This document shows positions 1 to 9,779 of a DNA stretch of 64,000 nucleotides, piece by piece. Position numbers and translations under genes: made by a program. Numbering within the stretch: the first letter of the stretch is position 1; every line of letters begins with the position of its first letter. The notes under the pieces are model-generated. The model ran no database searches, was not told the DNA's origin, and saw nothing but the letters and a program-made list of their open reading frames with translations. The stretch is from the NCBI GenBank assembly GCA_007120035.1, contig SKON01000036.1, positions 1 to 64,000 of the forward strand. Reading direction: 5' to 3'. The stretch comes from Myxococcales bacterium. Lineage in GTDB: Bacteria; Myxococcota_A; Bradymonadia; Bradymonadales; Bradymonadaceae.

Positions 1-150
1 GATCCATACCGCCGCGAACCCCGACCCCACGATCCATACCGCCGCGAAGCCCGACCCCACGATCCATACCGCCGCGAACCCCGAGCCCACGATCCATACC
101 GCCGCGAACCCCGACCCCACGATCCATACCGCCGCCAACCCCGACCCCAC
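1..150. repeat. 30-bp tandem repeat, five copies
   Basis: Five head-to-tail copies of a 30-bp unit that begins gatccataccgccgcgaa run from the window edge, so the array may continue leftward. Copies differ at one or two positions (for example gaacc/gaagc and gaccc/gagcc). A degraded sixth copy follows at 151-180. The unit length is a multiple of three, but no convincing gene covers the array on either strand within the window. It may be the 3' end of a repetitive coding region or an intergenic minisatellite. Confidence 0.9.
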
Positions 151-249
151 GATCTATGCGGCCGCCAACATTGCCGATGCGGATCGCCTCGGTGAGGCGT
201 TCCCGAACCCACCGACGGAAACCGATCACACCCTGGCGGGGGAGATTTC

Positions 250-278
250 TTGACAAGGTGCGTCAAACCCTTTACCCC
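250..278 (+). promoter_or_regulatory. Candidate sigma70 promoter for the acidic lipoprotein gene
   Basis: A perfect TTGACA -35 hexamer lies at 250-255. About 17 bp downstream there is only a poor -10 match (taccccc region, 273-278). It sits about 80 bp upstream of the ATG at 358, in a stretch without other coding signal. The -35 match is strong and the -10 is weak, so this is tentative. Confidence 0.4.
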
Positions 279-357
279 AGAGCGATGGCACCTTCCGTGA
301 TGACGCAATCTCGGTTGGTGAGTGCGCAAGTCGACAGGACGAAGAAAGAGGAATGTC

Positions 358-612
358 ATGCTGAGGATTCTCGCGTTGGTTTTTGTTGGTCTGCTCGTGT
401 TAGCCGGTTGTGATGACCCGCCTGCCGAGCCTGCGGAAGAGCCTGCGGCTGCTGAAGAGGAGGCCCCTGCGGAAGAGCCCGAGGAAGAAGCTGAAGAAGC
501 GGAAGCCGAGGAGGAAGCCGAGGAAGGGGACGAAGCAGCCGAAGGTGAAGAAGCGGCCGAAGACGAAGAAGGCGAAGACGAAGACGAAGAAGGCGAAGAA
601 GAAGCCTACTGA
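358..612 (+). CDS. Small Glu/Ala-rich acidic lipoprotein
   Basis: An 84-residue protein. The ATG at 358 is chosen over the in-frame one at 322 because a purine-rich Shine-Dalgarno stretch (gaagaaagagga) precedes it and because the protein then starts directly with a lipoprotein signal: MLRILALVFVGLLVLAGC, lipobox LAGC, lipidated Cys at residue 18. The mature part is almost entirely Glu and Ala, with Asp/Gly toward the end and a C-terminal EEAY. This is a low-complexity, extremely acidic, probably disordered tail. No enzymatic domain is visible. A strong terminator follows at 635-669, so it is probably monocistronic. The function is unknown; the polyanionic tail could bind cations or basic envelope components. 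Confidence 0.75.
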   Translation: MLRILALVFVGLLVLAGCDDPPAEPAEEPAAAEEEAPAEEPEEEAEEAEAEEEAEEGDEAAEGEEAAEDEEGEDEDEEGEEEAY

Positions 613-634
613 TGTCTGTGCGCTGGAACGCGTG

Positions 635-669
635 AGCCGACCGGGGCGTTCGTCCCGGTCGGCTTTTTT
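635..669 (+). terminator. Rho-independent terminator
   Basis: A perfect 11-bp GC-rich stem (635-645 pairing with 654-664) with an 8-nt loop is followed by a run of six T residues. It separates the acidic lipoprotein gene from tgt. Confidence 0.9.
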
Positions 670-684
670 CATGCCTTGAGGTGA

Positions 685-1976
<1,292 letters not shown>

Positions 1977-1977
<1 letters not shown>

Positions 1978-2681
1978 TGGGAGAGCGAAGGGCGATGGTG
2001 TTCGGGGCGACGGGGTACACCGGGCGCGAGGTGGTGCGCCTGCTGGTGGAGACCGGGGCACAGACTGTGGCGCACGTGCGGCCCGGGTCTTCCCGGGGGG
2101 CCGAGTGGGCCGAGGTGTTTCGGGAGCAGGGCGCCGAAGTGGTGGAGTGTCCCTGGGAGGAGGGGGTCCTCATGGAGGCGCTGCGGGAGGCAGAGCCCGA
2201 GGTGGTGTTCTTTCTGGTGGGGACCACGAAGAGCGCGGACCGACGAAGCGAGGAGGACTTGAGCTACGAGGCGATCGACTACGGCCTGTGTCGGATGCTC
2301 GTGGACGCCTGCGTGGCGACCGGTCTGGGCCCGCGGTTTGTGTACCTGTCGGCCATGGGGGTCCGGGAGGGGAGCCGGTCGGCATACTATCAAGCCCGGT
2401 ATCGGGCCGAAGAGGCGGTGAAGGAGAGCGGTCTCTCTTATGTGATCGCCCGGCCGGGGATGATCACCGGGCCCGATCGGGATGAGTCGAGGCCCATGGA
2501 GCGGGCCGGGGGGGTGGTCTCTGACGTGATCGCCGGCGGGCTCCGTCTGATGGGGGCCGGGCGGCTCGCCGACCGCTACGGAGCCACGGATAACACGGAG
2601 TTGGCCACGGCGTTGGTGGAACTGGGGCTTGGCGAGGGGGAGAGTCAGGTGGTGGAGGCCGAGGATCTGAAGCGGCACTGA
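1977..2681 (+). CDS. NAD(P)-binding NmrA/atypical SDR-type protein
   Basis: A 234-aa single-domain Rossmann protein. The N-terminus carries GATGYTG (GxxGxxG dinucleotide-binding loop, about residues 10-16). Further on are a YLSAMGV strand, a YYQARYRAEE stretch at the place of the SDR Tyr-x3-Lys (here Tyr-x3-Arg) and an IARPGMITGP segment, as in atypical SDRs of the NAD(P)H-binding/NmrA group. Substrate cannot be told from sequence; relatives act as quinone or isoflavone reductases or as redox sensors. The ATG overlaps the tgt stop by one base, so it is translationally coupled to tgt. Its 3' end overlaps the convergent M23 gene by about 37 bp. Confidence 0.8.
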
Positions 2682-3250
2682 CGGCGCAGATGATCACCCC
2701 GTTGAGGGACGGCGCCGTTGAGGGTGGCCTTCTGGGAGGGGCACCACCAGCTATTGCAGGTGCGCTGCACCTGCATGTGGAGGTGAGTACCGCAGGTCCA
2801 ACCGGAGTTGCCGACCCGGGCGATGGGGTCGCCGGGGGCCACCTGATCTCCCACGGAGACCAAGGCGGAGTCGGCCTGTAGGTGGAGGAGGAGCACCTCG
2901 TGGCCGTCCTCGAGATCGATGACGACGTAGTTGGCGTCCCAGCCGTAGCGAGGATCGCAGCCGTAAAGGGTGGAGTCGTCGCGGACCTTGCGGACGACGC
3001 CGGCGGCGGGAGCGGTGATCGGGGTGCCCTCGGGGAGGGAGAAGTCCCAGGCGTATTTTCCGTAGCCGGCGTGGGTGGTGCCGTCGTGGCCCTGGGTGAC
3101 CCGGAAGGTGTACCCGCACTCCCAGGGGGGCTGGAGGCTCGGGAGATCCGAGTCGGGTGCGGGGGTGGGGAGCGCGCCGGCGGTGATGGCGAGGAGCGCC
3201 AGGGCGCTGGCGAGGAAGATGGCGATGGCGAGGGGGGTGGTGCGACGCAT
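2645..3250 (-). CDS. Secreted M23-family (LytM-type) peptidase
   Basis: A 201-aa exported protein with an N-terminal signal peptide (hydrophobic residues 6-26). The domain carries the M23 metal site: His60 and Asp69 in THAGYGKYAWDF (spaced wider than the classic HxxxD), His123 in the LLHL strand, and the HLH motif (His156, His158). The GTPITAPAAGVV turn after the Asp is typical. Active members cut peptidoglycan cross-links. The unusual His-Asp spacing leaves activity uncertain; the fold call is firm. It overlaps the 3' end of the convergent NAD(P)-binding gene. A good promoter candidate lies just upstream. Confidence 0.85.
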   Translation of the reverse strand: MRRTTPLAIAIFLASALALLAITAGALPTPAPDSDLPSLQPPWECGYTFRVTQGHDGTTHAGYGKYAWDFSLPEGTPITAPAAGVVRKVRDDSTLYGCDPRYGWDANYVVIDLEDGHEVLLLHLQADSALVSVGDQVAPGDPIARVGNSGWTCGTHLHMQVQRTCNSWWCPSQKATLNGAVPQRGDHLRRQCRFRSSASTT

Positions 3251-3285
3251 GGAGGACCGCTGCGAGAGAGATCGTTCAGCGGGAC

Positions 3286-3313
3286 ATGATACTCTGCGCT
3301 TGGGTCTTGTAAA
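3286..3313 (-). promoter_or_regulatory. Candidate sigma70 promoter for the M23 peptidase gene
   Basis: On the minus strand, TTTACA (3308-3313) and TATCAT (3286-3291) are separated by 16 bp in a locally AT-rich patch 36 bp upstream of the ATG. Confidence 0.5.
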
Positions 3314-3351
3314 TGGCTGTTTTTATTGCTGTTTGGTTGTATGGCGCTCGC

Positions 3352-4719
3352 CTATTGGTCGGTGGGCTTTAGTGGCCAGAGGGCGGCGGTCTGCGCCAGA
3401 TCTCCCTGGGTCTCCTCGAAGGAGGCGGCCAAGAGATCTGCCCAGCTTCGGCCCTCGTCGAGGCGAGTCCGCAGAGGGGCCAGGAACGTGGCTTCCGAGG
3501 AATGGTTCTCTGAAGCGGCGATGCGATCCAGGGCCCGCTCGGAGATCTCGACCAAGGCGGTGGCGAGCTCGGCGATGGGGCCGAAGGCGGAGGTGCCGTG
3601 GATACCGTCGGTGTAGGCCGCGGTGGTCAGCCGTCGATGATCGCCCTCTGAGAAGGGGTAGAAGAGGTCTCGGATCTGGCGGCGGGCGTCGTCGTCGTAG
3701 AGGAGGCCTTTCCAGAGGGCCGGTAGGGCGAGGACGGCGTCGCGGGAGCCGCCGTCGGCGCTGCGGACCTCGACGAAACGCTTCAGGCGCACGTCGGGGA
3801 AGAGCGTCGAGAGGTGGAGCTCGAAGTCACCCATGGTGGCGGTGTGCCCCTGGTAGCCCTCGTTCAGAAACTGTCGGAAGGAGTACCCAGCGGTGTTAAG
3901 ATACCGATCGTCGCGGCGAATGAAGAACATGGGGACGTCGAGGACGTACTCCAGGTAGTCGCGGAAGCCCCAGTCCCGATGGTACATGAAGGAGGGGACG
4001 CCGGTGCGGTCTGGATCGGTGCGGGTCCAGATGTAGTTGCGTGTGGACTGCATCCCGGTGGGTCGGCGCTCTCGGATGGGGCTGTTGGCGAAGAGGGCCC
4101 CCACGACAGGGCTGGCCAGGACGGCGGTGTGGATCAGGTCGACAGCGTCTTCTTCGGTGCAGAAGTCGTAGTTGGCCTGGATGGTACAGGTGGTCTTCAT
4201 CATCCAGTGGGCGAGATCTCCCCGGGTGGGGAGGTAATCCCGCATGATCCGGTACCGGGACTTGGGCATCCAGGGGACGTCGTCGAGGGTCACGCAGGGG
4301 TTGAGGCCCCACATGGTGAAGAGGAGGTCGTCGTCGGCGACGGCGTAGAGCTCGGCGAGGTGAGTGTCGAACTCTTCGGCGGTCTGGAAGACGGTCTTCA
4401 AGGGGGCGCCGGAGAGCTCCAGTTGGCCACCGGGCTCCAGAGTCACGGCGCCCTTGGGTCCGACCAGGGCGACGACGTGGCCTTCGTCAGGGGGAGTGAG
4501 CTCCCAGTCGAAGCGGTCGGCCAGTGCGGCGAAGAGGTCGCCGAAGCCGCCGGGTTCCTCGAAGGAGAGCATCGAGGAGGTGCTCTTTCGGAGGACGAAT
4601 TTCTCGGTCTCCGTGCCGATGAGGCGGTCTTCGGGGCGCTTGGCGCCGCTCTTGAAGAACTCCAGCATTCGGGAAGGGTCATCGATGGGCTGAAGGTTCG
4701 GCGCTTGCTCGCGGGACAT
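3352..4719 (-). CDS. gshA: Glutamate-cysteine ligase, plant/proteobacterial type
   Basis: ATP-dependent formation of gamma-glutamylcysteine, the first step of glutathione synthesis. The 455-aa length matches the plant-like GCS2 family rather than the ~520-aa E. coli enzyme. Recognisable segments are GTETEKFVL near residue 35 (start of the catalytic fold), LEPGGQLELSG, FTMWGLNP, MPKSRYRIM, TCTIQANYDF and FVEVRSADG, all typical of this family. I start at the ATG at 4719 (MSREQAPN). The longer reading frame to 4842 would add 41 residues that lack family similarity. No glutathione synthetase gene (gshB) is nearby. Confidence 0.9.
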   Translation of the reverse strand: MSREQAPNLQPIDDPSRMLEFFKSGAKRPEDRLIGTETEKFVLRKSTSSMLSFEEPGGFGDLFAALADRFDWELTPPDEGHVVALVGPKGAVTLEPGGQLELSGAPLKTVFQTAEEFDTHLAELYAVADDDLLFTMWGLNPCVTLDDVPWMPKSRYRIMRDYLPTRGDLAHWMMKTTCTIQANYDFCTEEDAVDLIHTAVLASPVVGALFANSPIRERRPTGMQSTRNYIWTRTDPDRTGVPSFMYHRDWGFRDYLEYVLDVPMFFIRRDDRYLNTAGYSFRQFLNEGYQGHTATMGDFELHLSTLFPDVRLKRFVEVRSADGGSRDAVLALPALWKGLLYDDDARRQIRDLFYPFSEGDHRRLTTAAYTDGIHGTSAFGPIAELATALVEISERALDRIAASENHSSEATFLAPLRTRLDEGRSWADLLAASFEETQGDLAQTAALWPLKPTDQ

Positions 4720-4897
4720 CGACTGCTCGTGGAAAGGACAACGAAGGCGCCCGGGGAGGAGCCCTGGGTGGCCGGACGGGAAGGCTAGTGCAGGGCAAGC
4801 GCAGAAGCAACGGAATTTGCGACCCCCTCGGGGCCCTTCCAATCCCCGGGAGCCGTGGTTAGTATTGCTCGGCTAAATCAAGACCGTTTCCGGAGGA

Positions 4898-7246
4898 ATG
4901 ATGAGAGAGGTGAAGGTGGCGAGGGAGGCTCGATGGGGACTGTGGGTCGGGCTCTTCCTGGTGGCCGGGGCCATGGGGTGTGCGACGGGGCCGGAGACGT
5001 TGACGGGGTGGCCCGATGTGGAAGTGGGGACCTCGGAGGTGTTCGAGGACACAGGCGGTGAGCCCCGGTTTCTCAGAGGGCCCGACGGATTCTTGTACAT
5101 CGCCGGAGACTTCGAGACCGAAGTGCGGGTCGGTCAGGTGGTGCTCGGCCGGCATAGCGGAGCCTGGCCTCTGGAAGAGACGGCGCCGCCCGCCCTCTTC
5201 GCCGGCGAGGTGGTGAAGGTGCTCTCTCCGAGGCTGGCGAGGGTTCATCATCACCTGACGTTGCCCGACGTGGAGGTGAAGGAGCTCTCCGTGGAGGTGC
5301 GCGATGAGCGGGCCACCGGTGCCCTGGGCAAGGGGATCGGAGAGGTGAAGGACGTGGACTTCAGCGGTCCCACCCACTTGACCCTGGACCTGGGTGGGGG
5401 GACGGGGATCCAGCAGGGGGATCTCTACGGGATCCTGCGGCCTTCGGAGGAGGGAGCGGGGGCGGGGCAGTTAACCCGGCGGCTTTTGGGGGTGTGCATG
5501 ATCGTGGACGTGGAGCGTGACGAGAGTACCTGTCGGCTGTGGCAGGGTCATGCCGACTATCGATGGGGCGGGACGATCGCCGCCGGCCAGGAGGTGATCT
5601 TCATGGAGCCTACCTTCGGGACGGCGCCGGGGTCGGCGACGCTCCTGGTGGCGCCCTCGGGGGACGAAGAGGTGGACGCCTGGCTGATGGAGCACCTGAC
5701 GAACTATGTGGACCGGTTCCCCGGGGCCGCCGTGGAGGTGGAGCTCTACGAAGAGCCTGTGGATGCCGAGGACGTGCACTTCTACCGGTGGGGCCGGCAT
5801 CTCGATCCCGGCGGATCAGGGGTGTTCCTGGGGGTCTCGTTGGTGGAGCGGGATCGAGGGCGCCACCTGGTGCTGAACTACACCGGGCTGGGCTCGGTGA
5901 TCGGGTCGGCGATGGTGGCCGCCCCCCCTGAGGGAGGCGTGGATATGGGACCCGTGGATCGGGTCCGGTCCGATCGGATGCGAGGGGTCGCGGGGGTGTT
6001 GATGGCGGGGATCATGGTGTACCGGGGCCAGACGTCGATGGCCTTGATGCACCTCCACGAAGCCCTGGGGGACGAGGGGTTGCGAGGGCCCTGGCGATGG
6101 CACGCAAGAGATCAGTACGCCATGCGGTGGGGAGCGTTGGACAACTACGAGGAGGCGATGTGGTTGGTCCTGGAGGACGAGGCCGTAGCCCAGAGGCGGG
6201 AGGACGAGAAGGCTTACCTGAACGCGCTGGGGACTCGGGTTCGGCTCCACGACTTCCTGGATCAGCCCGAGGAGGCGCTCGTCGCGGCTGAGGAGTATCT
6301 GGAGGCCCAGGAGGAGGGATCGACGGCGTATCTCTGGGCGTTGGCGATGTACGGGGAGATGGCGGCCCAGAACGAGATGTCCGACGAGGTAGAGGCTGTG
6401 ATCCGGGCCCTCGACGAGGGGTGCAGCGATGGGTGCGAGGGGGATCTGATCTCCATGTTGGCCGGGATCTACTGGGCGGCGTACGACTGGGACGAGGTGC
6501 TGCAGGACCGGCTGGTGACGAAGATCCTGGGGGTGAGCCGGATGCAGCGCGGGGCAGCGATGGCGAGCGCCCGGATGTTCGAGGGGTGGAACTTCTTGCG
6601 GGATCGGAACCTGACGCAGTCGTTGATCGCATTTCTGGAAGCTCGGCGGGTGTACGAGGCCGAGGGGATGACCTACGGGGCGGCCCGGGCGGGGTTTTAT
6701 ATCACCTTGATCCAGATCGGGCGTGATGAGCCGCAGGAGGCGTTCGCCGAGGGGGTGGCTACCGCGGAGTATCTTCGACGGGTCGGTGACTACCGGGGCG
6801 TGGCTCGGATCTACGATCGGCTCGGGCAGCTCTTCGTGGATCCCGATCCCCGGCGACAGGGCCCGGAGGTGCTGTCGGCGGGGCCGCAGGTGCTGCAGAT
6901 GGCGGTGCAGACGGCCCTGGGGCAGGGGAACTTCGGGGCGGCGTCGGAGTCGAGCTTCACGTACGGTCATTTTTTGATGCGGTTCGGGCAGCTCGAAGAG
7001 GCTCAGGTGAGTCTTCAGCATGCGGTGATCTACGGCCTGCGGACCGCCCGTTTCGATACGGTGGCGCTCTCCCATCTCTTCCTGGCGGCCATCGCCCGAC
7101 AGCAGGGAGACATGGCGCTTTTTGAGGCGGAGGTGAGTCGGGCTCGGGTGATGGCCGAGGCGGCCGACGATCCCGTGGTGGACGAGCTCATGGAGAGCCT
7201 GCTCTCGCCAGGGCAGGAGCCGGAAGACCCCACACAGTTGCTCTAG
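4898..7246 (+). CDS. Large TPR-like lipoprotein
   Basis: A 782-aa exported protein. The N-terminus (WGLWVGLFLVAGAMGC) is a probable lipoprotein signal with Cys at about residue 28, although Met before Gly-Cys is not ideal. Residues ~30-340 are a beta-rich region with no family I recognise. From ~350 on, the sequence is helical with repeated Ala/Leu/Tyr patterns of tetratricopeptide type (for example GQTSMALMHLHEALGDEGL, QPEEALVAAEEYLEAQEEG and EEAQVSLQHAVIYGL). The Shine-Dalgarno cggagga sits right before ATG-ATG, so the second Met (4901) may be the actual start. It ends ten bases before manA on the same strand. The function is unknown; an envelope scaffold role is likely. Confidence 0.75.
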   Translation: MMREVKVAREARWGLWVGLFLVAGAMGCATGPETLTGWPDVEVGTSEVFEDTGGEPRFLRGPDGFLYIAGDFETEVRVGQVVLGRHSGAWPLEETAPPALFAGEVVKVLSPRLARVHHHLTLPDVEVKELSVEVRDERATGALGKGIGEVKDVDFSGPTHLTLDLGGGTGIQQGDLYGILRPSEEGAGAGQLTRRLLGVCMIVDVERDESTCRLWQGHADYRWGGTIAAGQEVIFMEPTFGTAPGSATLLVAPSGDEEVDAWLMEHLTNYVDRFPGAAVEVELYEEPVDAEDVHFYRWGRHLDPGGSGVFLGVSLVERDRGRHLVLNYTGLGSVIGSAMVAAPPEGGVDMGPVDRVRSDRMRGVAGVLMAGIMVYRGQTSMALMHLHEALGDEGLRGPWRWHARDQYAMRWGALDNYEEAMWLVLEDEAVAQRREDEKAYLNALGTRVRLHDFLDQPEEALVAAEEYLEAQEEGSTAYLWALAMYGEMAAQNEMSDEVEAVIRALDEGCSDGCEGDLISMLAGIYWAAYDWDEVLQDRLVTKILGVSRMQRGAAMASARMFEGWNFLRDRNLTQSLIAFLEARRVYEAEGMTYGAARAGFYITLIQIGRDEPQEAFAEGVATAEYLRRVGDYRGVARIYDRLGQLFVDPDPRRQGPEVLSAGPQVLQMAVQTALGQGNFGAASESSFTYGHFLMRFGQLEEAQVSLQHAVIYGLRTARFDTVALSHLFLAAIARQQGDMALFEAEVSRARVMAEAADDPVVDELMESLLSPGQEPEDPTQLL

Positions 7247-7256
7247 GAGCCCGTCG

Positions 7257-8288
7257 ATGAGCGCGGAGAAGCCCTACGTCTTTCGGACGGCGCCGCTTTT
7301 GGTCCCCAAGGTGTGGGGGGGAAGGAGGTTGGCGGAGTATTGCGGCAAAGCGCTGGGCCCCGGGAGGTATGGTGAGTCCTGGGAGGTGGCCGACCTGGAG
7401 GAGGGGCAGTCCCGGGTGGACACTGGGCCAGCGAAGGGGCGAGCCCTTGGGGAGGTGACGAAGGCCTGGGGGGCCGACCTGGTGGGGTCTTCCGCTGAGG
7501 GAGACCGATTTCCGCTGCTGTTGAAGCTCTTGGACGCCGAGATGGATCTGAGCGTGCAGGTGCACCCGGGGCCGAAGGATCTGAAGAGGATGCCGGGTGC
7601 CCAGAGCAAGGACGAAGCCTGGTTCGTGTTGAGCTCCGAGGAGGGGGAGATCATCCACGGCTTGAGTCAAGATGGGATGGTCCCCGGAGAGCTGCGAGTC
7701 GCCGTAGAGGCCGGGGAGGTGGAGCGGTTTTTGGAGCGACACCCGGTACGAGCCGGGGATGTGGTTCGGGTGCCGCCAGGGACGATCCACGCGATCTGTG
7801 GGGGTGTTCTTCTGCTGGAGATTCAGGAGCCCTCGGATACGACGTACCGATTCTATGATTACCGGCGGCCCGGGCTCGACGGGGAGCCCCGGGAGTTGCA
7901 TCTGGAGAAAGCGTTAGAGGTGGCACGGTTGATGCGATCCCTTGAGGTGTTCCAGGAGCCCGTGCAGATCGGGGACGGGCTGGATCTTCTAGTGGAGTCT
8001 CCGAGCTATCGGGTGGAGCGGCTGGCGTCGGGAGACGGCGCTGAGCTGAGATGGGCCGTAGGGGAGGAGTCGGTGCAGCTCGTGCACGCGCTGGGTGGTG
8101 AGTTCGCCATCGGCGACGGCATCGGGGGCAGGGTGAAGCTGCTCCCGTTTCAGACGGCGGTGATCCCCGCAGCGACGGAGACCGTCGACGTGACGGTGGT
8201 CAAACCGGGAGCGCTGTTAGTGCTGGGGTTGAGCTCGCCGCGAGGGCTGGTGCGGGAGCTGATGGTTCGGGAGCGCACCTCGGTGTGA
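7257..8288 (+). CDS. manA: Mannose-6-phosphate isomerase, class I
   Basis: Interconverts fructose-6-phosphate and mannose-6-phosphate, the entry to GDP-mannose and polysaccharide synthesis. At 343 aa it is the short bacterial form. The zinc ligands of the cupin fold are visible: Gln101 and His103 in VQVHP, Glu120 in SKDEAW and His178 in PPGTIHAI. The catalytic Arg region follows as YRFYDYRRPG. The N-terminal VWGGRRLAE motif is also typical. It lies ten bases after the TPR lipoprotein gene and may be co-transcribed. A hairpin (8332-8358) sits between it and the convergent lipoprotein gene. Confidence 0.95.
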   Translation: MSAEKPYVFRTAPLLVPKVWGGRRLAEYCGKALGPGRYGESWEVADLEEGQSRVDTGPAKGRALGEVTKAWGADLVGSSAEGDRFPLLLKLLDAEMDLSVQVHPGPKDLKRMPGAQSKDEAWFVLSSEEGEIIHGLSQDGMVPGELRVAVEAGEVERFLERHPVRAGDVVRVPPGTIHAICGGVLLLEIQEPSDTTYRFYDYRRPGLDGEPRELHLEKALEVARLMRSLEVFQEPVQIGDGLDLLVESPSYRVERLASGDGAELRWAVGEESVQLVHALGGEFAIGDGIGGRVKLLPFQTAVIPAATETVDVTVVKPGALLVLGLSSPRGLVRELMVRERTSV

Positions 8289-8331
8289 GCTTGGGGTGTG
8301 AAGGAGGAGGGCAAAGGCGGGCAAGAAATGA

Positions 8332-8358
8332 GATCGCCACCCCGGGAAGGTGGCGATC
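8332..8358 (-). terminator. Hairpin terminator between convergent genes
   Basis: A perfect 10-bp stem (gatcgccacc / ggtggcgatc) with a 7-nt loop lies between manA (plus) and the Cys-rich lipoprotein gene (minus). On the minus strand it is followed by tcatttcttg, moderately T-rich. On the plus strand there is no T-tract. It probably serves the minus-strand gene and may also block read-through from manA. Confidence 0.65.
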
Positions 8359-8396
8359 GTCGACGAGTGGTCCTTAAGGTTGTTGAGATGGATCCC

Positions 8397-9590
8397 TCAG
8401 TCGGGCAGGCACCAGGGCGAGCCCAGGATCAGGGTGATCCACTCGCAGGACTGGCCATCGGGACATCCGTCGGGGGAGCCGAAGGGATTGCAGCCAGTGC
8501 ATACGAAGCCGGCCTCACAGGTCAGCCCCGAGGGGCAGGTGCAGTCGGGGTTGCAGAACCCGCAGCCCTCTTCACCGCCGGCGGCTTGACAGGTGCCGGA
8601 GTCGAAGTCGCAGAACTGGCCTGCGGGACAGTCGTTGGGGCCGCTGCAGGAGCTTCCCGTGGCTGGCGGGACGCACTCCCCGGCGGCGTTACAGTCATAT
8701 CCAGCCGGGCAAGCGTTGGGATCGGTATTGCAGTCCGGGGGCGTACCACAGTAGCCATCAAGGCAGAGTTCGCCGGGGCCGGTGCAGTCTGCGGCGCCGA
8801 GGCACTCCACACAGCAGTCGTCGATGCAGTAGGGGAAGCCCGTTCCGGAGCAGTCACCGGGGGAGCTTGCGGAGCAGGTGTGCTGGCAGGCCTGAGCGGT
8901 CTGGCAGACGCCGCCGGAGCAGGTCTGGCCGCCGCCACAGTGGTCTGAGGAGGTGCACTCGTCGCAGGTGCAGGTGGTGGCGTTGAAGTGGGGGGTGGCG
9001 CCAGTGCAGTCCGAGGGATCCAGGTCAGGGCAGTCCGAGGGGTCGCAGGAGCCCGTGGCGCTGCAGAAGGTGCCGGCCGGGCAGGGCTCACCGGAGAGGT
9101 TGCAGTCAAAGCGACAGGTGCCGTCGAGGCAGACTTCGCCGGGGCCGCAATCGGTGGCTTCCGTGGCCGTGGTGCATTCGGGATCACCGTTGTTCTGGTT
9201 CTGGTTTTGGTTCTGGTTCTGGTTCTGGTTCTGATTCTGGTTGGTCCCACCTGGCGGGGTGCACTGACCGCCGATGCAGAGCTGACCCTCTTTGCCGAGG
9301 AGGTCACAGTCTTCGGCGAGCTGGCACTCAGGCGCGGAGCAGGTACCGTTGGGGTTTTCGGGGGTGATCAAGCAGATCTGGTCTTCCGTGCAGAGATCGC
9401 AGGTGGCCTCGATGCAGGTACCTTGGAAGCCGCAGACCAGCCCGAGATCACAGTCGGTGTCGAGGACACAAGAGTCGTTACCGGCGACGTCGTCGCCGTT
9501 GCAGGCGGTCAAGGCGAAGAGAAGAGCCCCCAAAAGAAGACACTTCAGGGCGATGGCCCGTAAGAAAGAGGGGGACGAGAGGGTGTTCAT
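8397..9590 (-). CDS. Cysteine-rich lipoprotein with (NQ)n linker
   Basis: A 397-aa lipoprotein. The ATG at 9590 is preferred (MNTLSS, AGGT six bases upstream); in-frame starts at 9596 and 9620 are possible. The lipobox is LTAC at about residue 30. The mature protein is a chain of ~40-residue Cys-rich modules of the type C-x-D-C-P-x-G-x-x-C-x-x-x-x-C (for example CGPGEVCLDGTCRFDC), resembling Dickkopf/EB-like disulfide modules common in myxobacterial surface proteins. An Asn-Gln dipeptide repeat (DNA about 9191-9244) joins an N-terminal and a C-terminal set of modules. The protein would be rigid, disulfide-bonded and surface-exposed. There is no catalytic motif. It is divergent from parA. Confidence 0.8.
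   Translation of the reverse strand: MNTLSSPSFLRAIALKCLLLGALLFALTACNGDDVAGNDSCVLDTDCDLGLVCGFQGTCIEATCDLCTEDQICLITPENPNGTCSAPECQLAEDCDLLGKEGQLCIGGQCTPPGGTNQNQNQNQNQNQNQNQNNGDPECTTATEATDCGPGEVCLDGTCRFDCNLSGEPCPAGTFCSATGSCDPSDCPDLDPSDCTGATPHFNATTCTCDECTSSDHCGGGQTCSGGVCQTAQACQHTCSASSPGDCSGTGFPYCIDDCCVECLGAADCTGPGELCLDGYCGTPPDCNTDPNACPAGYDCNAAGECVPPATGSSCSGPNDCPAGQFCDFDSGTCQAAGGEEGCGFCNPDCTCPSGLTCEAGFVCTGCNPFGSPDGCPDGQSCEWITLILGSPWCLPD
9191..9244. repeat. Hexanucleotide repeat encoding Asn-Gln
   Basis: About eight tandem copies of a 6-bp unit (ggttct on the plus strand, encoding Asn-Gln on the minus strand) with scattered third-position changes. The same protein repeat occurs in the hydrolase gene at 36627-36686. 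Unit changes stay in frame, so slippage would alter linker length rather than switch the gene off. Confidence 0.9.
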
Positions 9591-9779
9591 AGCCATACCT
9601 GCAGTTGGGTTTTCGGTCATTTTTCGGCCGTAATGGTCGAGACGATGCGGAGTATAGTGGACCGAAGGGTCGGTTTCAAATCAGTGGCGAGCATAGCGGT
9701 AAAGGGTTGTCTGTCAAACAGTTCTGTGGTCAATTGCCCGCGGCAAGCCAGGGAGAGGGCTGAACACAAGGGAGTGACG

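Noticed and set aside
1-150. Possible CRISPR array
   Set aside because: The 30-bp units are directly abutting with no spacers and no cas genes nearby.
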